Positions 26,119 to 35,770 of a DNA stretch of 64,000 nucleotides are shown piece by piece. The DNA is taken from NCBI RefSeq assembly GCF_030816715.1, contig NZ_JAUSYH010000001.1, positions 1,922,001 to 1,986,000 of the forward strand, given 5' to 3'. The notes beneath the pieces were generated by a model that was not told where the DNA came from, searched no databases, and worked only from the letters and a program-made list of their open reading frames with translations. How positions within the stretch are numbered: the stretch's first letter is position 1; each line of letters begins with the position of its first letter. The position numbers were made by a program, and so were the translations under genes. This stretch comes from Streptomyces achromogenes. Its GTDB lineage: Bacteria > Actinomycetota > Actinomycetes > Streptomycetales > Streptomycetaceae.

Positions 26119-26660
26119 GCGTTTCCTTCCAGGTATGTCGCAGCCCGCCTCATGACGTCGGGCCGATCCTTGAACTGCCCCAGCGCGGCATTGCAGCTGA
26201 AGCACAGTACGCCTCGGACCCTACCCGTCTCATGGCAGTGATCCACATGCTCAGCGGGAGCAGCAAGGCAGATACAGCAGATGCCCTGCTGCTCCGCGAC
26301 CATCGCGTCCAACTCGGCCGGGCTCAAACCGTATTTGCGCTTGAAGTAGCTGATCCGGTTCCGCTCGGCGCGACACTCCCGGCAGTAGCTCGACCAGCCA
26401 TCCGACGACGACTTGTTGTGCTCCCATTCGGAGTGCGGTTTGGCCTGTTCGCACTGAGGGCACCGCTTGTGCCCCCGAGGAACCGGAACCTTCACACGGA
26501 CCGTCTTGCCCTGGGCTTCCTGTCGACGCCGGTAGTACTCGGCGGCACATTCGCGGCAATTGGCCTGCAAACCATCGGGCCTGGAGCTGTTGCTCGCGAA
26601 TGCACCAACCGGAAGGAACTGCTGACAGGCCGAGCACTTCTTCGACACCGCATCGTTCAT
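26070..26660 (-). CDS. Endonuclease VII-like HNH protein within the proteasome operon
   Basis: 196 residues. Two CxxC...CxxC finger modules (Cys 9/12/35/38 and 67/70/93/96, each ending CREC) precede a recombination endonuclease VII-type HNH core: [20 protein letters not shown], then [19 protein letters not shown]. The zinc cysteines and the DHCH catalytic block look intact. It sits between pup (8 bases upstream) and prcB (49-base overlap), same strand. A related gene holds this place in S. coelicolor, from memory. Its role is unknown: the family includes phage Holliday-junction resolvases, but a link to pupylation has not been shown as far as I know. Confidence 0.85.
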   Translation of the reverse strand: MNDAVSKKCSACQQFLPVGAFASNSSRPDGLQANCRECAAEYYRRRQEAQGKTVRVKVPVPRGHKRCPQCEQAKPHSEWEHNKSSSDGWSSYCRECRAERNRISYFKRKYGLSPAELDAMVAEQQGICCICLAAPAEHVDHCHETGRVRGVLCFSCNAALGQFKDRPDVMRRAATYLEGNAWKPTLVAPGVYQLPS

Positions 26661-26668
26661 GGATGTGA

Positions 26669-26887
26669 CTACTGTCCACCCTTTTGAACGAACGACCTCA
26701 CGAAATCCTCGGCATTCTCCTCGAGTACATCGTCAATCTCGTCAAGAACCGAGTCGACGTCGTCGCTCAGCTTCTCCTGGCGTTCCTTGAGGTCCTCGGA
26801 GCCCTGCGTCTCCGCGGCCTGCTCCTCGACCTCCTCCGTGGAACGCGTCGCCTTCTGCTGGCCGCCGCCGGTGTCCTTGGTCGCCAT
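26669..26887 (-). CDS. pup: Prokaryotic ubiquitin-like protein Pup (Gln form)
   Basis: 72 residues from ATG 26887 (MATKDTGGGQQKATRS). Intrinsically disordered N-terminal half, then the ARC-binding helix region (LKERQEKLSDDVDSVLDEID) and the C terminus FVRSFVQKGGQ. The last residue is Gln, so Dop must deamidate it to Glu before PafA can ligate it. Located between dop and the HNH gene, upstream of prcBA. Confidence 0.97.
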   Translation of the reverse strand: MATKDTGGGQQKATRSTEEVEEQAAETQGSEDLKERQEKLSDDVDSVLDEIDDVLEENAEDFVRSFVQKGGQ

Positions 26888-27075
26888 AACCCTCACCCCG
26901 CTCTTTCGCCCGATGTGGTCGACAGGTCGGCATTCCTGCCGATCGGTGATGATCAGACCCTACAAGCCGGGTCCGACATCGGCCCCGCAGTTGCGTCAAA
27001 GCACGGGGACCATCTCGATGATTCCCGGCCAGGGCGCTTTCCACCCCGCCGGGCAGGTACCGTCCGGATAACCGT

Positions 27076-28587
27076 TCAGCCGCCCGAGAGGACCTTGACC
27101 AGGTCTTCTGCCGTGCGGCAGCGGTCCAGGAGCTCCTTGACGTGATTTCGCGTTCCGCGAAGGGGTTCGAGGGTTGGGACGCGCTGGAGCGAGTCCCGGC
27201 CCGGCAGGTCGAAGATCACGGAGTCCCAGGAGGCCGCGGCGACGTCGTCGGCGTACTGCTCGAGGCAGCGGCCGCGGAAGTAGGCGCGCGTGTCCTCCGG
27301 GGGCTTGCTGACGGCCCGCTCGACCTCGGACTCGTCCAGGAGCCGCTTCATGCGTCCGCGGGCCGCCAGACGGTTGTAGAGGCCCTTCTCGGCCCGTACG
27401 TCGGCGTACTGGAGGTCGACGAGGTGGAGGCGGGCGGCGTCCCAGTCGAGGTCGTCCCGGCGCCGGTAGCCCTCCATGACCTCGCGTTTCGCCACCCAGT
27501 CCAGTTCGCCGGCGAGGCTCATGGGGTCGTTCTCGAGGCGGGTGAGGGTGTCCTCCCAGCGGGCGAGGACGTCCTTGGTCTGGTCGTCGGCGTCCGCGCC
27601 GAAGCGCTCCTCCACGTATTTGCGCGACAGCTCGTAGTACTCCATCTGCAACTGGACGGCGGTGAGTGTGCGGCCGCTGCGGAGGGTGACCAGCCGCTTG
27701 AGGCTCGGGTCGTGGGAGACCTGGTGGAGGGTGCGCACGGGCTGGTCGACGGCGAGGTCGACGGCGATGAAGCCGTCCTCGATCATCGACAGGACCAGGG
27801 CCGTGGTGCCGAGCTTGAGGTAGGTCGAGATCTCGGAGAGGTTGGCGTCGCCGATGATCACGTGGAGGCGGCGGTACTTCTCCGCGTCGGCGTGCGGTTC
27901 GTCGCGGGTGTTGATGATGGGGCGTTTCAGCGTCGTCTCCAGGCCGACCTCGACCTCGAAGTAGTCGGCGCGCTGGCTGAGCTGGAAGCCGTGTTCGTGG
28001 CCGTCCTGGCCGATGCCGACCCGGCCGGCGCCCGCGAAGACCTGGCGGGAGACGAAGAAGGGCGTGAGGTGGCGCACGATGTCCGAGAAGGCGGTCTCCC
28101 GCTTCATCAGGTAGTTCTCGTGCGTGCCGTAGGAGGCGCCCTTGTTGTCGGTGTTGTTCTTGTAGAGGTGGATCGGCTGGGCGCCGGGGAGCGCGGCGGC
28201 GCGTTCGGCGGCCTCGGCCATGATGCGTTCGCCGGCCTTGTCCCAGAGGACGGCGTCGCGGGGGTTGGTGACCTCCGGGGCGCTGTATTCGGGGTGTGCG
28301 TGGTCGACGTAGAGGCGTGCGCCGTTGGTGAGGATGACGTTGGCGAGGCCGATGTCCTCGTCGGTGAGCTGGCTGGAGTCGGCGACCTCGCGGGCGAGGT
28401 CGAAGCCCCGCGCGTCGCGCAGCGGGTTCTCCTCCTCGAAGTCCCACCGGGCTCGGCGGGCCCGGTGCATCGCCGCGGCGTAGGCGTTGACGATCTGGGA
28501 CGAGGTGAGCATGGCATTGGCATTGGGGTGGCCGGGGACGGAGATGCCGTACTCCGTCTCGATGCCCATTACTCGCCGTACGGTCAT
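27076..28587 (-). CDS. dop: Pup deamidase/depupylase Dop
   Basis: 503 residues from ATG 28587 with AAGGAGG upstream. It starts [20 protein letters not shown]. Asp95 in [15 protein letters not shown] is the proposed nucleophile. The extra loop of about 40 residues (roughly 45-80, [20 protein letters not shown]) distinguishes Dop from PafA. Shared blocks include [20 protein letters not shown] and [18 protein letters not shown]. Dop converts Pup-Gln to Pup-Glu and removes Pup from proteins. It lies between arc and pup. Confidence 0.96.
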   Translation of the reverse strand: MTVRRVMGIETEYGISVPGHPNANAMLTSSQIVNAYAAAMHRARRARWDFEEENPLRDARGFDLAREVADSSQLTDEDIGLANVILTNGARLYVDHAHPEYSAPEVTNPRDAVLWDKAGERIMAEAAERAAALPGAQPIHLYKNNTDNKGASYGTHENYLMKRETAFSDIVRHLTPFFVSRQVFAGAGRVGIGQDGHEHGFQLSQRADYFEVEVGLETTLKRPIINTRDEPHADAEKYRRLHVIIGDANLSEISTYLKLGTTALVLSMIEDGFIAVDLAVDQPVRTLHQVSHDPSLKRLVTLRSGRTLTAVQLQMEYYELSRKYVEERFGADADDQTKDVLARWEDTLTRLENDPMSLAGELDWVAKREVMEGYRRRDDLDWDAARLHLVDLQYADVRAEKGLYNRLAARGRMKRLLDESEVERAVSKPPEDTRAYFRGRCLEQYADDVAAASWDSVIFDLPGRDSLQRVPTLEPLRGTRNHVKELLDRCRTAEDLVKVLSGG

Positions 28588-28777
28588 GCGGCCCTCCTTG
28601 CCCGGCGGCACCCTCGGTCGTGGGCGCCGCTCAGATACCGGTGGTGCTCCGGTGCGTGTGCGGTGCCCGTCCCCGCAACTAGCGACCCGGCGGTACGGAA
28701 GAGCCTAGAACGCCTCTGCGCTGGTGGGGAGATCATTTGCGTCATTGCCTTGCTCCAGCCGTGGCCCGGAAAGCAAA

Positions 28778-28812
28778 CGGCTGCGGGTACCCGTGGTGGG
28801 CACCCGCAGCCG
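28778..28812 (-). terminator. Rho-independent terminator after arc
   Basis: CGGCTGCGGGT pairs perfectly with ACCCGCAGCCG (11 bp) around a 13-base loop. On the minus strand it is followed by TTTGCTTTCC. It starts 9 bases past the arc stop, so dop probably has its own promoter in 28588-28777. Confidence 0.85.
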
Positions 28813-28820
28813 CCCTGCTT

Positions 28821-30587
28821 TTACAGGTACTGTCCGGTGTTCGCCACCGTGTCGATGGAGCGTCCGGTGTCCGCGCCCTGCTTTCCGGTGATGAGGGTGC
28901 GGATGTACACGATCCGTTCGCCCTTCTTTCCGGAGATGCGGGCCCAGTCGTCGGGGTTGGTGGTGTTGGGGAGGTCCTCGTTCTCCTTGAACTCGTCCAC
29001 GCATGCCTGGAGGAGGTGGGAGACGCGCAGGCCCTTCTGGTTCTTGTCGAGGAAGTCCTTGATGGCCATCTTCTTGGCGCGGCCGACGATGTTCTCGATC
29101 ATGGCGCCGGAGTTGAAGTCCTTGAAGTAGAGGACTTCCTTGTCGCCGTTGGCGTAGGTGACTTCCAGGAAGCGGTTTTCCTCGGATTCGGCGTACATGT
29201 GTTCCACTGCCGTCTGGATCATGCTCTGGACGGTGGTGGTCTTGTCGCCGCCGTGTTCGCCGACGTCCTCGGAGTGCAGGGGCAGGCGTTCGGTGAGGTA
29301 CTTCTGGAAGATGTCCTTGGCCGCTTCGGCGTCCGGGCGCTCGATCTTGATCTTCACGTCGAGGCGGCCGGGGCGCAGGATGGCGGGGTCGATCATGTCC
29401 TCGCGGTTGGAGGCGCCGATGACGACCACGTTCTGCAGGCCTTCGACGCCGTCGATCTCGGCGAGGAGCTGCGGGACGATGGTGTTCTCCACGTCGGAGC
29501 TGACGCCGGAGCCGCGGGTGCGGAAGAGGGACTCCATCTCGTCGAAGAAGACGATGACGGGGGTGCCCTCGGAGGCCTTCTCCCTGGCGCGCTGGAAGAC
29601 GAGGCGGATCTGCCGCTCGGTCTCGCCGACGTACTTGTTGAGGAGCTCGGGGCCCTTGATGTTGAGGAAGAAGCTCTTGCCGGTGGCCTGGCCGGTGACT
29701 TCGGCGACCTTCTTGGCCAGCGAGTTGGCGACGGCCTTGGCGATGAGCGTCTTGCCGCATCCGGGCGGCCCGTAGAGCAGGACGCCCTTGGGCGGGCGCA
29801 GCTCGTGCTCCTTGAAGAGGTCGGGGTAGAGGTAGGGGAGCTCGACGGCGTCGCGGATCATCTCGATCTGGCCGCCGAGGCCGCCGATCTGCTCGTAGCC
29901 GATGTCGGGGACCTCTTCGAGGACGAGTTCCTCGACCTCGCTCTTGGGGACGACCTCGTAGACGTATCCGGAGCGGGGTTCGAGGAGCAGGGCGTCGCCG
30001 GGGCGGATGACGACGTCGAGGAGGGGTTCGGCGAGCCTGACCACTCTTTCTTCGTCGGTGTGTCCCTGCACGAGGGCGCGTACGCCGTCCTCGAGGACCT
30101 CTTTGAGGGTGACGATGTCGCCGACGCTCTCGTACTCCATGGCCTCGACCACGTTGAGCGCTTCGTTGAGCATCACTTCCTGGCCGCGTCGGAGCTCTTC
30201 GAGCTCGACGCCGGGGCTGACGTTCACGCGGAGTTTGCGGCCTCCGGTGAAGATGTCGGCCGTGCCGTCCTCGTTCGCCGTGAGGAAGACGCCGAAGCCG
30301 GCCGGTGGCTGTGCGAGCCGGTCGACTTCTTCTTTGAGGGCCACGATCTGGTCGCGGGCCTCGCGGAGTGTGCCCGCGAGTCGCTCGTTCTGGGCGGACA
30401 CGCCGGCCAGGTTGGTCTGGAGCTCGACGATCCGCTCTTCGAGAATCCTCGTGTGTCGCGGAGAGTCGGCGAGCTTGCGCCGCAGGACGGCGATCTCCTG
30501 CTCAAGGTAGGCAATCTGCCCGGACGGGTCGTCGGACCCTCGTCCCGGGCGGATGCCGCGGTTCATGTCGTCGTCGTGGGCTGCCAC
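28821..30587 (-). CDS. arc: Proteasome AAA ATPase ARC (Mpa)
   Basis: 588 residues from a GTG at 30587 ([11 protein letters not shown]) with GGAGG upstream. N-terminal coiled coil (about 25-85) binds Pup; an OB-fold interdomain follows; the AAA module has Walker A GPPGCGKT near 275 and Walker [11 protein letters not shown] near 348. The C terminus ends GQYL, the penultimate-Tyr signal that inserts into PrcA pockets and opens the gate. It unfolds pupylated substrates for PrcBA. Separated from dop by a strong terminator. Confidence 0.97.
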   Translation of the reverse strand: MAAHDDDMNRGIRPGRGSDDPSGQIAYLEQEIAVLRRKLADSPRHTRILEERIVELQTNLAGVSAQNERLAGTLREARDQIVALKEEVDRLAQPPAGFGVFLTANEDGTADIFTGGRKLRVNVSPGVELEELRRGQEVMLNEALNVVEAMEYESVGDIVTLKEVLEDGVRALVQGHTDEERVVRLAEPLLDVVIRPGDALLLEPRSGYVYEVVPKSEVEELVLEEVPDIGYEQIGGLGGQIEMIRDAVELPYLYPDLFKEHELRPPKGVLLYGPPGCGKTLIAKAVANSLAKKVAEVTGQATGKSFFLNIKGPELLNKYVGETERQIRLVFQRAREKASEGTPVIVFFDEMESLFRTRGSGVSSDVENTIVPQLLAEIDGVEGLQNVVVIGASNREDMIDPAILRPGRLDVKIKIERPDAEAAKDIFQKYLTERLPLHSEDVGEHGGDKTTTVQSMIQTAVEHMYAESEENRFLEVTYANGDKEVLYFKDFNSGAMIENIVGRAKKMAIKDFLDKNQKGLRVSHLLQACVDEFKENEDLPNTTNPDDWARISGKKGERIVYIRTLITGKQGADTGRSIDTVANTGQYL

Positions 30588-30830
30588 GGTCCTCACCTCC
30601 TCCAAGGGGAGCTGGACGCTTCCAGACCCTACCTGGGTGGGTGTCGATTGAAACCCCTAGATCACAAAGACTGTCGGGGTGTGTCCGATCTTCACCCTTG
30701 CGCTCTCCCTCACGCCAGGGGAATACCCACCGAACATGATTGGAAAGCCGCCGGGGGTAGGGTCGAAGTGTTCAACACCCGTCGGAGCCTGCATGGTTCC
30801 CCGGCGGTTCGACGATAAACGGCAGGAGTC

Positions 30831-31136
30831 ATGGGCGTGCAGCAGGAGGCCGGTGTCGGCGGTGAGGCGCTGGAGGTCTGGATCGATCAGGATCTCTGTA
30901 CCGGCGACGGGATCTGTGCGCAGTACGCGCCCGAGGTGTTCGAGTTGGACATCGACGGTCTGGCGTATGTGAAGGGTGCGGACGACGAGCTGTTGCAGGC
31001 CGTGGGGGCGGCGACGCCGGTTCCGTTGCCGCTGTTGACGGATGTGGTCGACTCGGCGCGGGAGTGTCCGGGCGACTGCATTCATGTGCGTCGGGTTTCG
31101 GACCGGGTCGAGGTGTACGGTCCGGACGCCGAGTGA
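30831..31136 (+). CDS. Ferredoxin, 3Fe-4S type
   Basis: 101 residues, ATG with GCAGGAG seven bases upstream. Cluster ligands are Cys23 and Cys29 in DLCTGDGICAQYAPEVF, and Cys79 in ECPGDCI; Cys83 is an extra cysteine. The stretch APEVFELDIDGLAYV is typical of Streptomyces ferredoxins that serve cytochromes P450. It is a lone gene divergent from arc; no P450 is adjacent, so the redox partner is unknown. Confidence 0.9.
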   Translation: MGVQQEAGVGGEALEVWIDQDLCTGDGICAQYAPEVFELDIDGLAYVKGADDELLQAVGAATPVPLPLLTDVVDSARECPGDCIHVRRVSDRVEVYGPDAE

Positions 31137-31193
31137 CGTGTCGGCTGCGTGTGGTGAGCGCTGTCTGATTTCTCACAGGGCGAACGGTCCGGT

Positions 31194-31766
31194 TCAGATG
31201 CTGCGGGCGCCGGCGGGGGTGGAGCGGACGAACGTGTTGTCCTTCCACTGCCATCTGGCGCTGTCCTTGACGTCGGGGCAGCAACTGGGCACGTCGGCGG
31301 TCGAGTAGCCGAGGAGGGTGGCGAGGACGGCTCCGTCGGTGACGGTGAGGCCGGTGACGGTGTTGCGTGCCTTGGGGTCGATGAGGGTGGCGACCACGCG
31401 CGCGTGGGTGTGGCCCGGGTTGTGGGTGAGGACGTAGACGCCGTCGGGCGGGGTGCCCATGGGGGCGTCGCAGTGGACGACGGCCACGGTTTCGGGGGTG
31501 CCGTCGCCGTCGAGGTCGCCGGTGGCCTTTTTCACCACGAGGGCTTGTTCGGGGCCGCAGTCGAGGGGGAAGTCGACGTCCGCCGTGGAGGGGGCTGTGG
31601 TGGGGGCCGGTTTGGCGTCGGGGGTGGCGCTCTGGGCGGCGGTGGCGGGTTTGGGTTGCAGGAGTGAGGAGAGGGCGACGACGCCGGCGATGGCGGTGGC
31701 GGTCGCGACCCAGTGGATCGGCCGGGTGTGGGTGTGTGCCAGTTCCGGGACGGCGGGGTGCTGCAC
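31194..31766 (-). CDS. Membrane-anchored secreted protein, unknown function
   Basis: About 190 residues. I choose the GTG at 31766 (VQHPAVPELAHTH) because CAGGAG precedes it; an upstream ATG at 31829 would add a Pro/Gln-rich leader without a ribosome site. One membrane segment (WVATATAIAGVVALSSLL) is followed by a Pro/Ala/Thr linker and an extracytoplasmic domain with ATGDLDGDGTPETVAVVHC, resembling an FG-GAP/calcium-loop motif, and a CC pair near the end (DVPSCCPDVKD). No known family assigned. Convergent with the ferredoxin gene. Confidence 0.7.
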   Translation of the reverse strand: MQHPAVPELAHTHTRPIHWVATATAIAGVVALSSLLQPKPATAAQSATPDAKPAPTTAPSTADVDFPLDCGPEQALVVKKATGDLDGDGTPETVAVVHCDAPMGTPPDGVYVLTHNPGHTHARVVATLIDPKARNTVTGLTVTDGAVLATLLGYSTADVPSCCPDVKDSARWQWKDNTFVRSTPAGARSI

Positions 31767-32012
31767 TAGGAGTTTCTCCTGCGGTGGCGGTGCCGGTGGG
31801 GGTGGGGGTTGGCCAGCATCGTGCCACACGTCACAGGGTGGGGGAACGGCGGGGTGCGGGATTTCGGACGTACGGAGCGGGTGGGGGTGCGCGCCTGGTC
31901 CGCACTCCGGGTCGGGGGCAACGAGGAGGCGCCGTGCCCGTGTTCCCGTCGTGCTGGGGGAACTCGGTCACGGCGCCTTGTCGTTGGCTGGGGCGGGGTG
32001 GCGTGGGCCGGG

Positions 32013-32915
32013 TCAGCGGCTGCTGCCTCCGTCGGCGTTGGGGCCGGTGTAGTCCTCGCCGTAGGCGCCCTTGGCGGGGCGGCGGCGGCGCATGGGCGGC
32101 TCGACGCCGTCGGCGAGGCGGCGGGCGGTGAGCAGGAAGCCGGTGTGGCCGATCATCCGGTGGTCCGGGCGGACGGCGAGGCCTTCCACGTGCCAGTTGC
32201 GGATCATCGATTCCCAGGAGGTGGGCTCGTTGAACGAGCCGATCTCCCGGATGGACTCGACGGTCCGGGCGAGCTGGGTGGTGGTGGCGACGTAGCAGCA
32301 CAGGATGCCGCCGGGCACGAGCGCCTTGGAGACGGCCTCGAGGCATTCCCAGGGGGCGAGCATATCGAGGATGACGCGGTCGACGTCGGTGTCGGACAGG
32401 TTGTCCTGGAGGTCGCCGACGGTGAGCTGCCAGGCGGGGTGCGGGCCGCCGAAGTAGCGCTCCACGTTCTGCCGGGCGATCTCGGCGAAGTCCTCGCGGC
32501 GCTCGTAGGAGTGCAGCATGCCCTGGTCGCCGATGGCGCGCAGCAGGAAGCTGCTGAGCGAGCCGGAGCCGACGCCGGCCTCGACGACGCGTGCGCCGGG
32601 GAAGATGTCGGCGAAGGCGAGGATCTGTCCCGCGTCCTTCGGGTAGACGACGGCTGCCCCGCGGGGCATGGAGAGGACGTAGTCGGGGAGCAGGGGGCGC
32701 AGCGCGAGGTAGGCGACGTTCCCGGTGGTGCGGACAACGCTGCCCTCGGGTGCGCCGATCAGTTCGTCGTGCGGGAAGGAACCCTTGTGGGTGTGGAAGT
32801 TCTTCCCGGCTTCGAGCGTGAACGTGTAGTGGCGGCCCTTGGGGTCGGTCAGCTGAACCTGGTCCCCGACCTTGAAGGGCCCGCGCCTGCGGGCGGCACC
32901 GGTCGGTTCGGACAT
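32013..32915 (-). CDS. trmI: tRNA (adenine-N1)-methyltransferase TrmI
   Basis: 300 residues. N-terminal small beta domain (GDQVQLTDPKGRHYTFTLEA), then a Rossmann methyltransferase fold with the SAM-binding ARVVEAGVGSGSLSSFLLRA and motif IV VILDMLAPWECLEAV. It methylates A58 in the T loop of tRNA. Same family as the mycobacterial enzyme encoded next to the proteasome locus. The C-terminal 30 residues are basic and Gly-rich. Confidence 0.93.
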   Translation of the reverse strand: MSEPTGAARRRGPFKVGDQVQLTDPKGRHYTFTLEAGKNFHTHKGSFPHDELIGAPEGSVVRTTGNVAYLALRPLLPDYVLSMPRGAAVVYPKDAGQILAFADIFPGARVVEAGVGSGSLSSFLLRAIGDQGMLHSYERREDFAEIARQNVERYFGGPHPAWQLTVGDLQDNLSDTDVDRVILDMLAPWECLEAVSKALVPGGILCCYVATTTQLARTVESIREIGSFNEPTSWESMIRNWHVEGLAVRPDHRMIGHTGFLLTARRLADGVEPPMRRRRPAKGAYGEDYTGPNADGGSSR

Positions 32916-32988
32916 GTGAACAGCCTACCGGCGTTTGGCGGGGCCGCCGACCATCGGGGGCGGGCACACCGGCTCGGGAGTGCGGTGG

Positions 32989-34614
32989 TCAGTTGGGACG
33001 GGCCATGGCTTTGACGAAGGCGCGTTCGACGTCGGCGGCGGAGAGTACGCCGAAGATCTCTCCTGTTTCCTCGACGACGAGGTATTCGGTGGCGGGGGTG
33101 GCGCGCAGGACGTCGAGGAGGTCCTCGCCGGCGAGTTCGGCGGAGACGCGCATGCCGTCGTTGAGGTCCTGGGCGAGGCCGCTGACGGCGACCCAGGGGC
33201 GGCGGTGTTCGGGGACGCCGACGATCGCGGCCTCCCGGACGAGGGAGAGCGGTTCGCCGTGGGCGTCGACGACGACGAGGGCGCGGGCGCCGGCGTCGTT
33301 GGCGCGGCGCAGTGCTTCGGACAGGGGGGTGTGGGTCTCCACGGGGACGGCGCGGCGGGTGAGGGTGCGGGCGCGCAGTTCGGGGAGGTGTTCGCGCAGG
33401 CGGGCCATGCGCAGGCTGTTGCCGGCGCCGGTCCAGATGATCGCGGCGAGGATGGCGGCGAGCAGCGCGTCGGTGACGGTGTCCATGCCGACGCTGTCCT
33501 CGGCGCCGGAGCCGAGGGCGCCGGACTGGGTGAGGAGGGGGAGGCCGATGAGGACGGAGACGGCGAGCGCGCGGCCGACCCAGGCGGCGGCGACGGTGCC
33601 GCTCATCGGTCTGCCGGTGATCTTCCAGACGACGGCGCGGAGCATGCGGCCGCCGTCGAGGGGGAGGCCGGGCAGGAGGTTGAAGATCGCGACGATGAGG
33701 TTGGAGATCATCAGGCCGGCGACCAGGACGCCCGGGACCGTGCCGGGTTCGACGGCGTTCATGGCGAGGTAGAAGACGCCGGCCAGAGCGAGGGAGAGGA
33801 GGGGGCCGACGAAGGCGAGCCAGAATTCGCGGCCCGGGGTCTCGGCTTCCTTCTCGATCTCGGAGACGCCGCCGAAGAACTGGAGCTGGATGCGGCGGAC
33901 GGGGAGTTTGAAGCGGAGTGCGGCGATGGTGTGGGCGAGTTCGTGGATGAGGACGGAGGCGTAGAAGGCGACCGCGAAGAAGAGGGAGACGAGGTAGCGG
34001 GCGGCGCCGAGTTCGGGGAGGACGCGGTCGAGCTGGCCGCCGAAGACCCAGGTGATGAGGGCGGCGACGAGGAACCAGCTGGGGGCGACGTAGACGGGCA
34101 CGCCGAAGGGGCGGCCCATGAGGATGCCGCCGCGGGGCTGCTCGGGTGGGCGCTGGGGCGGGGGGCCCTTGGGGAGGGCGGGGGGTGCGGGGCGCCCGGC
34201 GTCGGCGCCCGCGTCGGCTGCTGTTCCGGCGGTGTGGTGTCCGGTGCGGGTGCCGGTGTCGCCGGTGTCCTCGGCGTGGGTTCCGTCGGCTTCGGGGGCG
34301 GTCTCGTCGGTTCCGGCCTCGTCCGCTGCGGGCTCGTCGCCGTCGGCCGTGTCGCCGCGGCCGGCCTGGTCCGCTCCGGGCCGACCGGTGCCGGGGGCGG
34401 CCTTGTCGCCGGGGGCGTGGGCGGGGGCGGGGGCCGTTTCGGGGGTGTGGCTGTCGGCGTGCGGGGCCGGCTGCTGCCGGTGGGCGTCGGTGGGCCCGGC
34501 GGCCTGGGGCTCGCTCGGCGGGACGTCGGTGGCCGCGGGCGCAGGTGTCGCGGGGTGCTCGGCCGACTGTTCGCTGTCCGGCCGCGGCCGCCCGCTCCCG
34601 CCGCTTTCCACCAC
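32989..34614 (-). CDS. Site-2 protease (M50) with CBS domains
   Basis: 541 residues, GTG start with GAGGGG upstream. The first 165 residues are low-complexity (Pro, Ala, Glu, Asp, Thr) and probably disordered in the cytoplasm. Then the membrane zinc protease: HELAH at about 224-228 and the second motif NLLPGLPLDGGR around 318. Two CBS-like repeats follow (from LTRRAVPVETHTPLSEAL to the C terminus). All metal ligands are present. Members cleave membrane-bound substrates such as anti-sigma factors; the substrate here is unknown. It precedes trmI by 73 bases. Confidence 0.9.
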   Translation of the reverse strand: MVESGGSGRPRPDSEQSAEHPATPAPAATDVPPSEPQAAGPTDAHRQQPAPHADSHTPETAPAPAHAPGDKAAPGTGRPGADQAGRGDTADGDEPAADEAGTDETAPEADGTHAEDTGDTGTRTGHHTAGTAADAGADAGRPAPPALPKGPPPQRPPEQPRGGILMGRPFGVPVYVAPSWFLVAALITWVFGGQLDRVLPELGAARYLVSLFFAVAFYASVLIHELAHTIAALRFKLPVRRIQLQFFGGVSEIEKEAETPGREFWLAFVGPLLSLALAGVFYLAMNAVEPGTVPGVLVAGLMISNLIVAIFNLLPGLPLDGGRMLRAVVWKITGRPMSGTVAAAWVGRALAVSVLIGLPLLTQSGALGSGAEDSVGMDTVTDALLAAILAAIIWTGAGNSLRMARLREHLPELRARTLTRRAVPVETHTPLSEALRRANDAGARALVVVDAHGEPLSLVREAAIVGVPEHRRPWVAVSGLAQDLNDGMRVSAELAGEDLLDVLRATPATEYLVVEETGEIFGVLSAADVERAFVKAMARPN

Positions 34615-34766
34615 GGTGTCCCCTCGATCGAAGCGTCTCCTGCCCGTGCCGGGCGGGAGGGTCTGTGACCGATGGTATGCGGCGGTCGTGCGGTGTTCCG
34701 CCCGGCACCCCCTGTGTTTCCCGGCTTGTGGGTGACTGTCGGTGGCGGGCCGTATGGTCTGTGGTC

Positions 34767-35756
34767 ATGGAGAACAGCAGCGAGGGCGTCGTCCGGGCGG
34801 GCGACGGCGGTGTGGTGGAGGAGCCGTCGCGCACGGGGGCGGCCGGGCCGGAGGGTGCGGCGGCGGGGGTCGTCGCGGTGGCTCCTGCGTCGTTGTCGCC
34901 GTCGCGGGCCGGTGATTTCATGCAGTGCCCGCTGCTCTACCGGTTCCGGGTGATCGACCGGCTGCCGGAGAAGCCGAGTCCGGCGGCGACGAAGGGGACG
35001 CTGGTGCACGCCGTCCTCGAGCGGCTGTTCGACGCGCCGGCGGCCGAGCGGACGGCGGCGGGGGCGAAGTCGCTGATCCCGGGGCAGTGGGACCGGCTGC
35101 GGGAGACGCGGCCGGAGGTGGTGGAGCTGTTCGCCGACGATCCGGAGGGCGAGCGGCTCGCCGGCTGGCTGGCGGAGGCGGAGGGGCTGGTCGAGCGCTG
35201 GTTCACCCTGGAGGATCCGACGCGGCTGGAGCCTGCCGAGCGGGAGCTGTTCGTGGAGACCGAGCTGGAGTCGGGTCTGCGGCTCCGCGGGATCATCGAC
35301 CGGGTCGACGTGGCGCCGACGGGTGAGGTGCGGATCGTCGACTACAAGACGGGCAAGGCTCCGCGGCCGGAGTACGCCGAGGGCGCGTTGTTCCAGATGA
35401 AGTTCTACGCGCTGGTCGTGTGGCGGTTGAAGAACGTCGTGCCGCGGCGGCTGCAGCTGGTGTACCTGGGGAGCGGGGACGTGCTGACGTACGACCCGGT
35501 CCTGGCGGATCTGGAGCGTGTGGAGCGCAAGCTGCTCGCGTTGTGGGAGGCGATCCGGGAGGCGACGCGGACCGGTGAGTGGCGGCCCCGGCCGACGAAG
35601 CTGTGCGGCTGGTGCGATCACCGGGCGCACTGTCCGGAGTTCGGCGGTACTCCCCCGCCGTATCCGCTGCCGGTGACACTCGATGCGCCGACGTCGGCGC
35701 CGGTGAGGGCGGCCGCGTCACAGGACGGGGCGCAGGGCAGAATGGGGCCGGGCTAG
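34767..35756 (+). CDS. RecB-family PD-(D/E)xK nuclease
   Basis: 329 residues from ATG 34767. After a 45-residue leader the nuclease core begins LSPSRAGDFMQCPLLYRFRV. Catalytic motifs are RGIIDRVD (Asp) and VRIVDYKTGK (Asp-x-Lys). A C-terminal CGWCDHRAHCPEF together with the early Cys in QCPL suggests an AddB/RecB-like 4Fe-4S cluster. It is a stand-alone exonuclease domain without helicase. Divergent from the site-2 protease gene; the response regulator follows by 14 bases, so the two may form an operon. Confidence 0.9.
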   Translation: MENSSEGVVRAGDGGVVEEPSRTGAAGPEGAAAGVVAVAPASLSPSRAGDFMQCPLLYRFRVIDRLPEKPSPAATKGTLVHAVLERLFDAPAAERTAAGAKSLIPGQWDRLRETRPEVVELFADDPEGERLAGWLAEAEGLVERWFTLEDPTRLEPAERELFVETELESGLRLRGIIDRVDVAPTGEVRIVDYKTGKAPRPEYAEGALFQMKFYALVVWRLKNVVPRRLQLVYLGSGDVLTYDPVLADLERVERKLLALWEAIREATRTGEWRPRPTKLCGWCDHRAHCPEFGGTPPPYPLPVTLDAPTSAPVRAAASQDGAQGRMGPG

Positions 35757-35770
35757 AGAAGGAGATCTAC

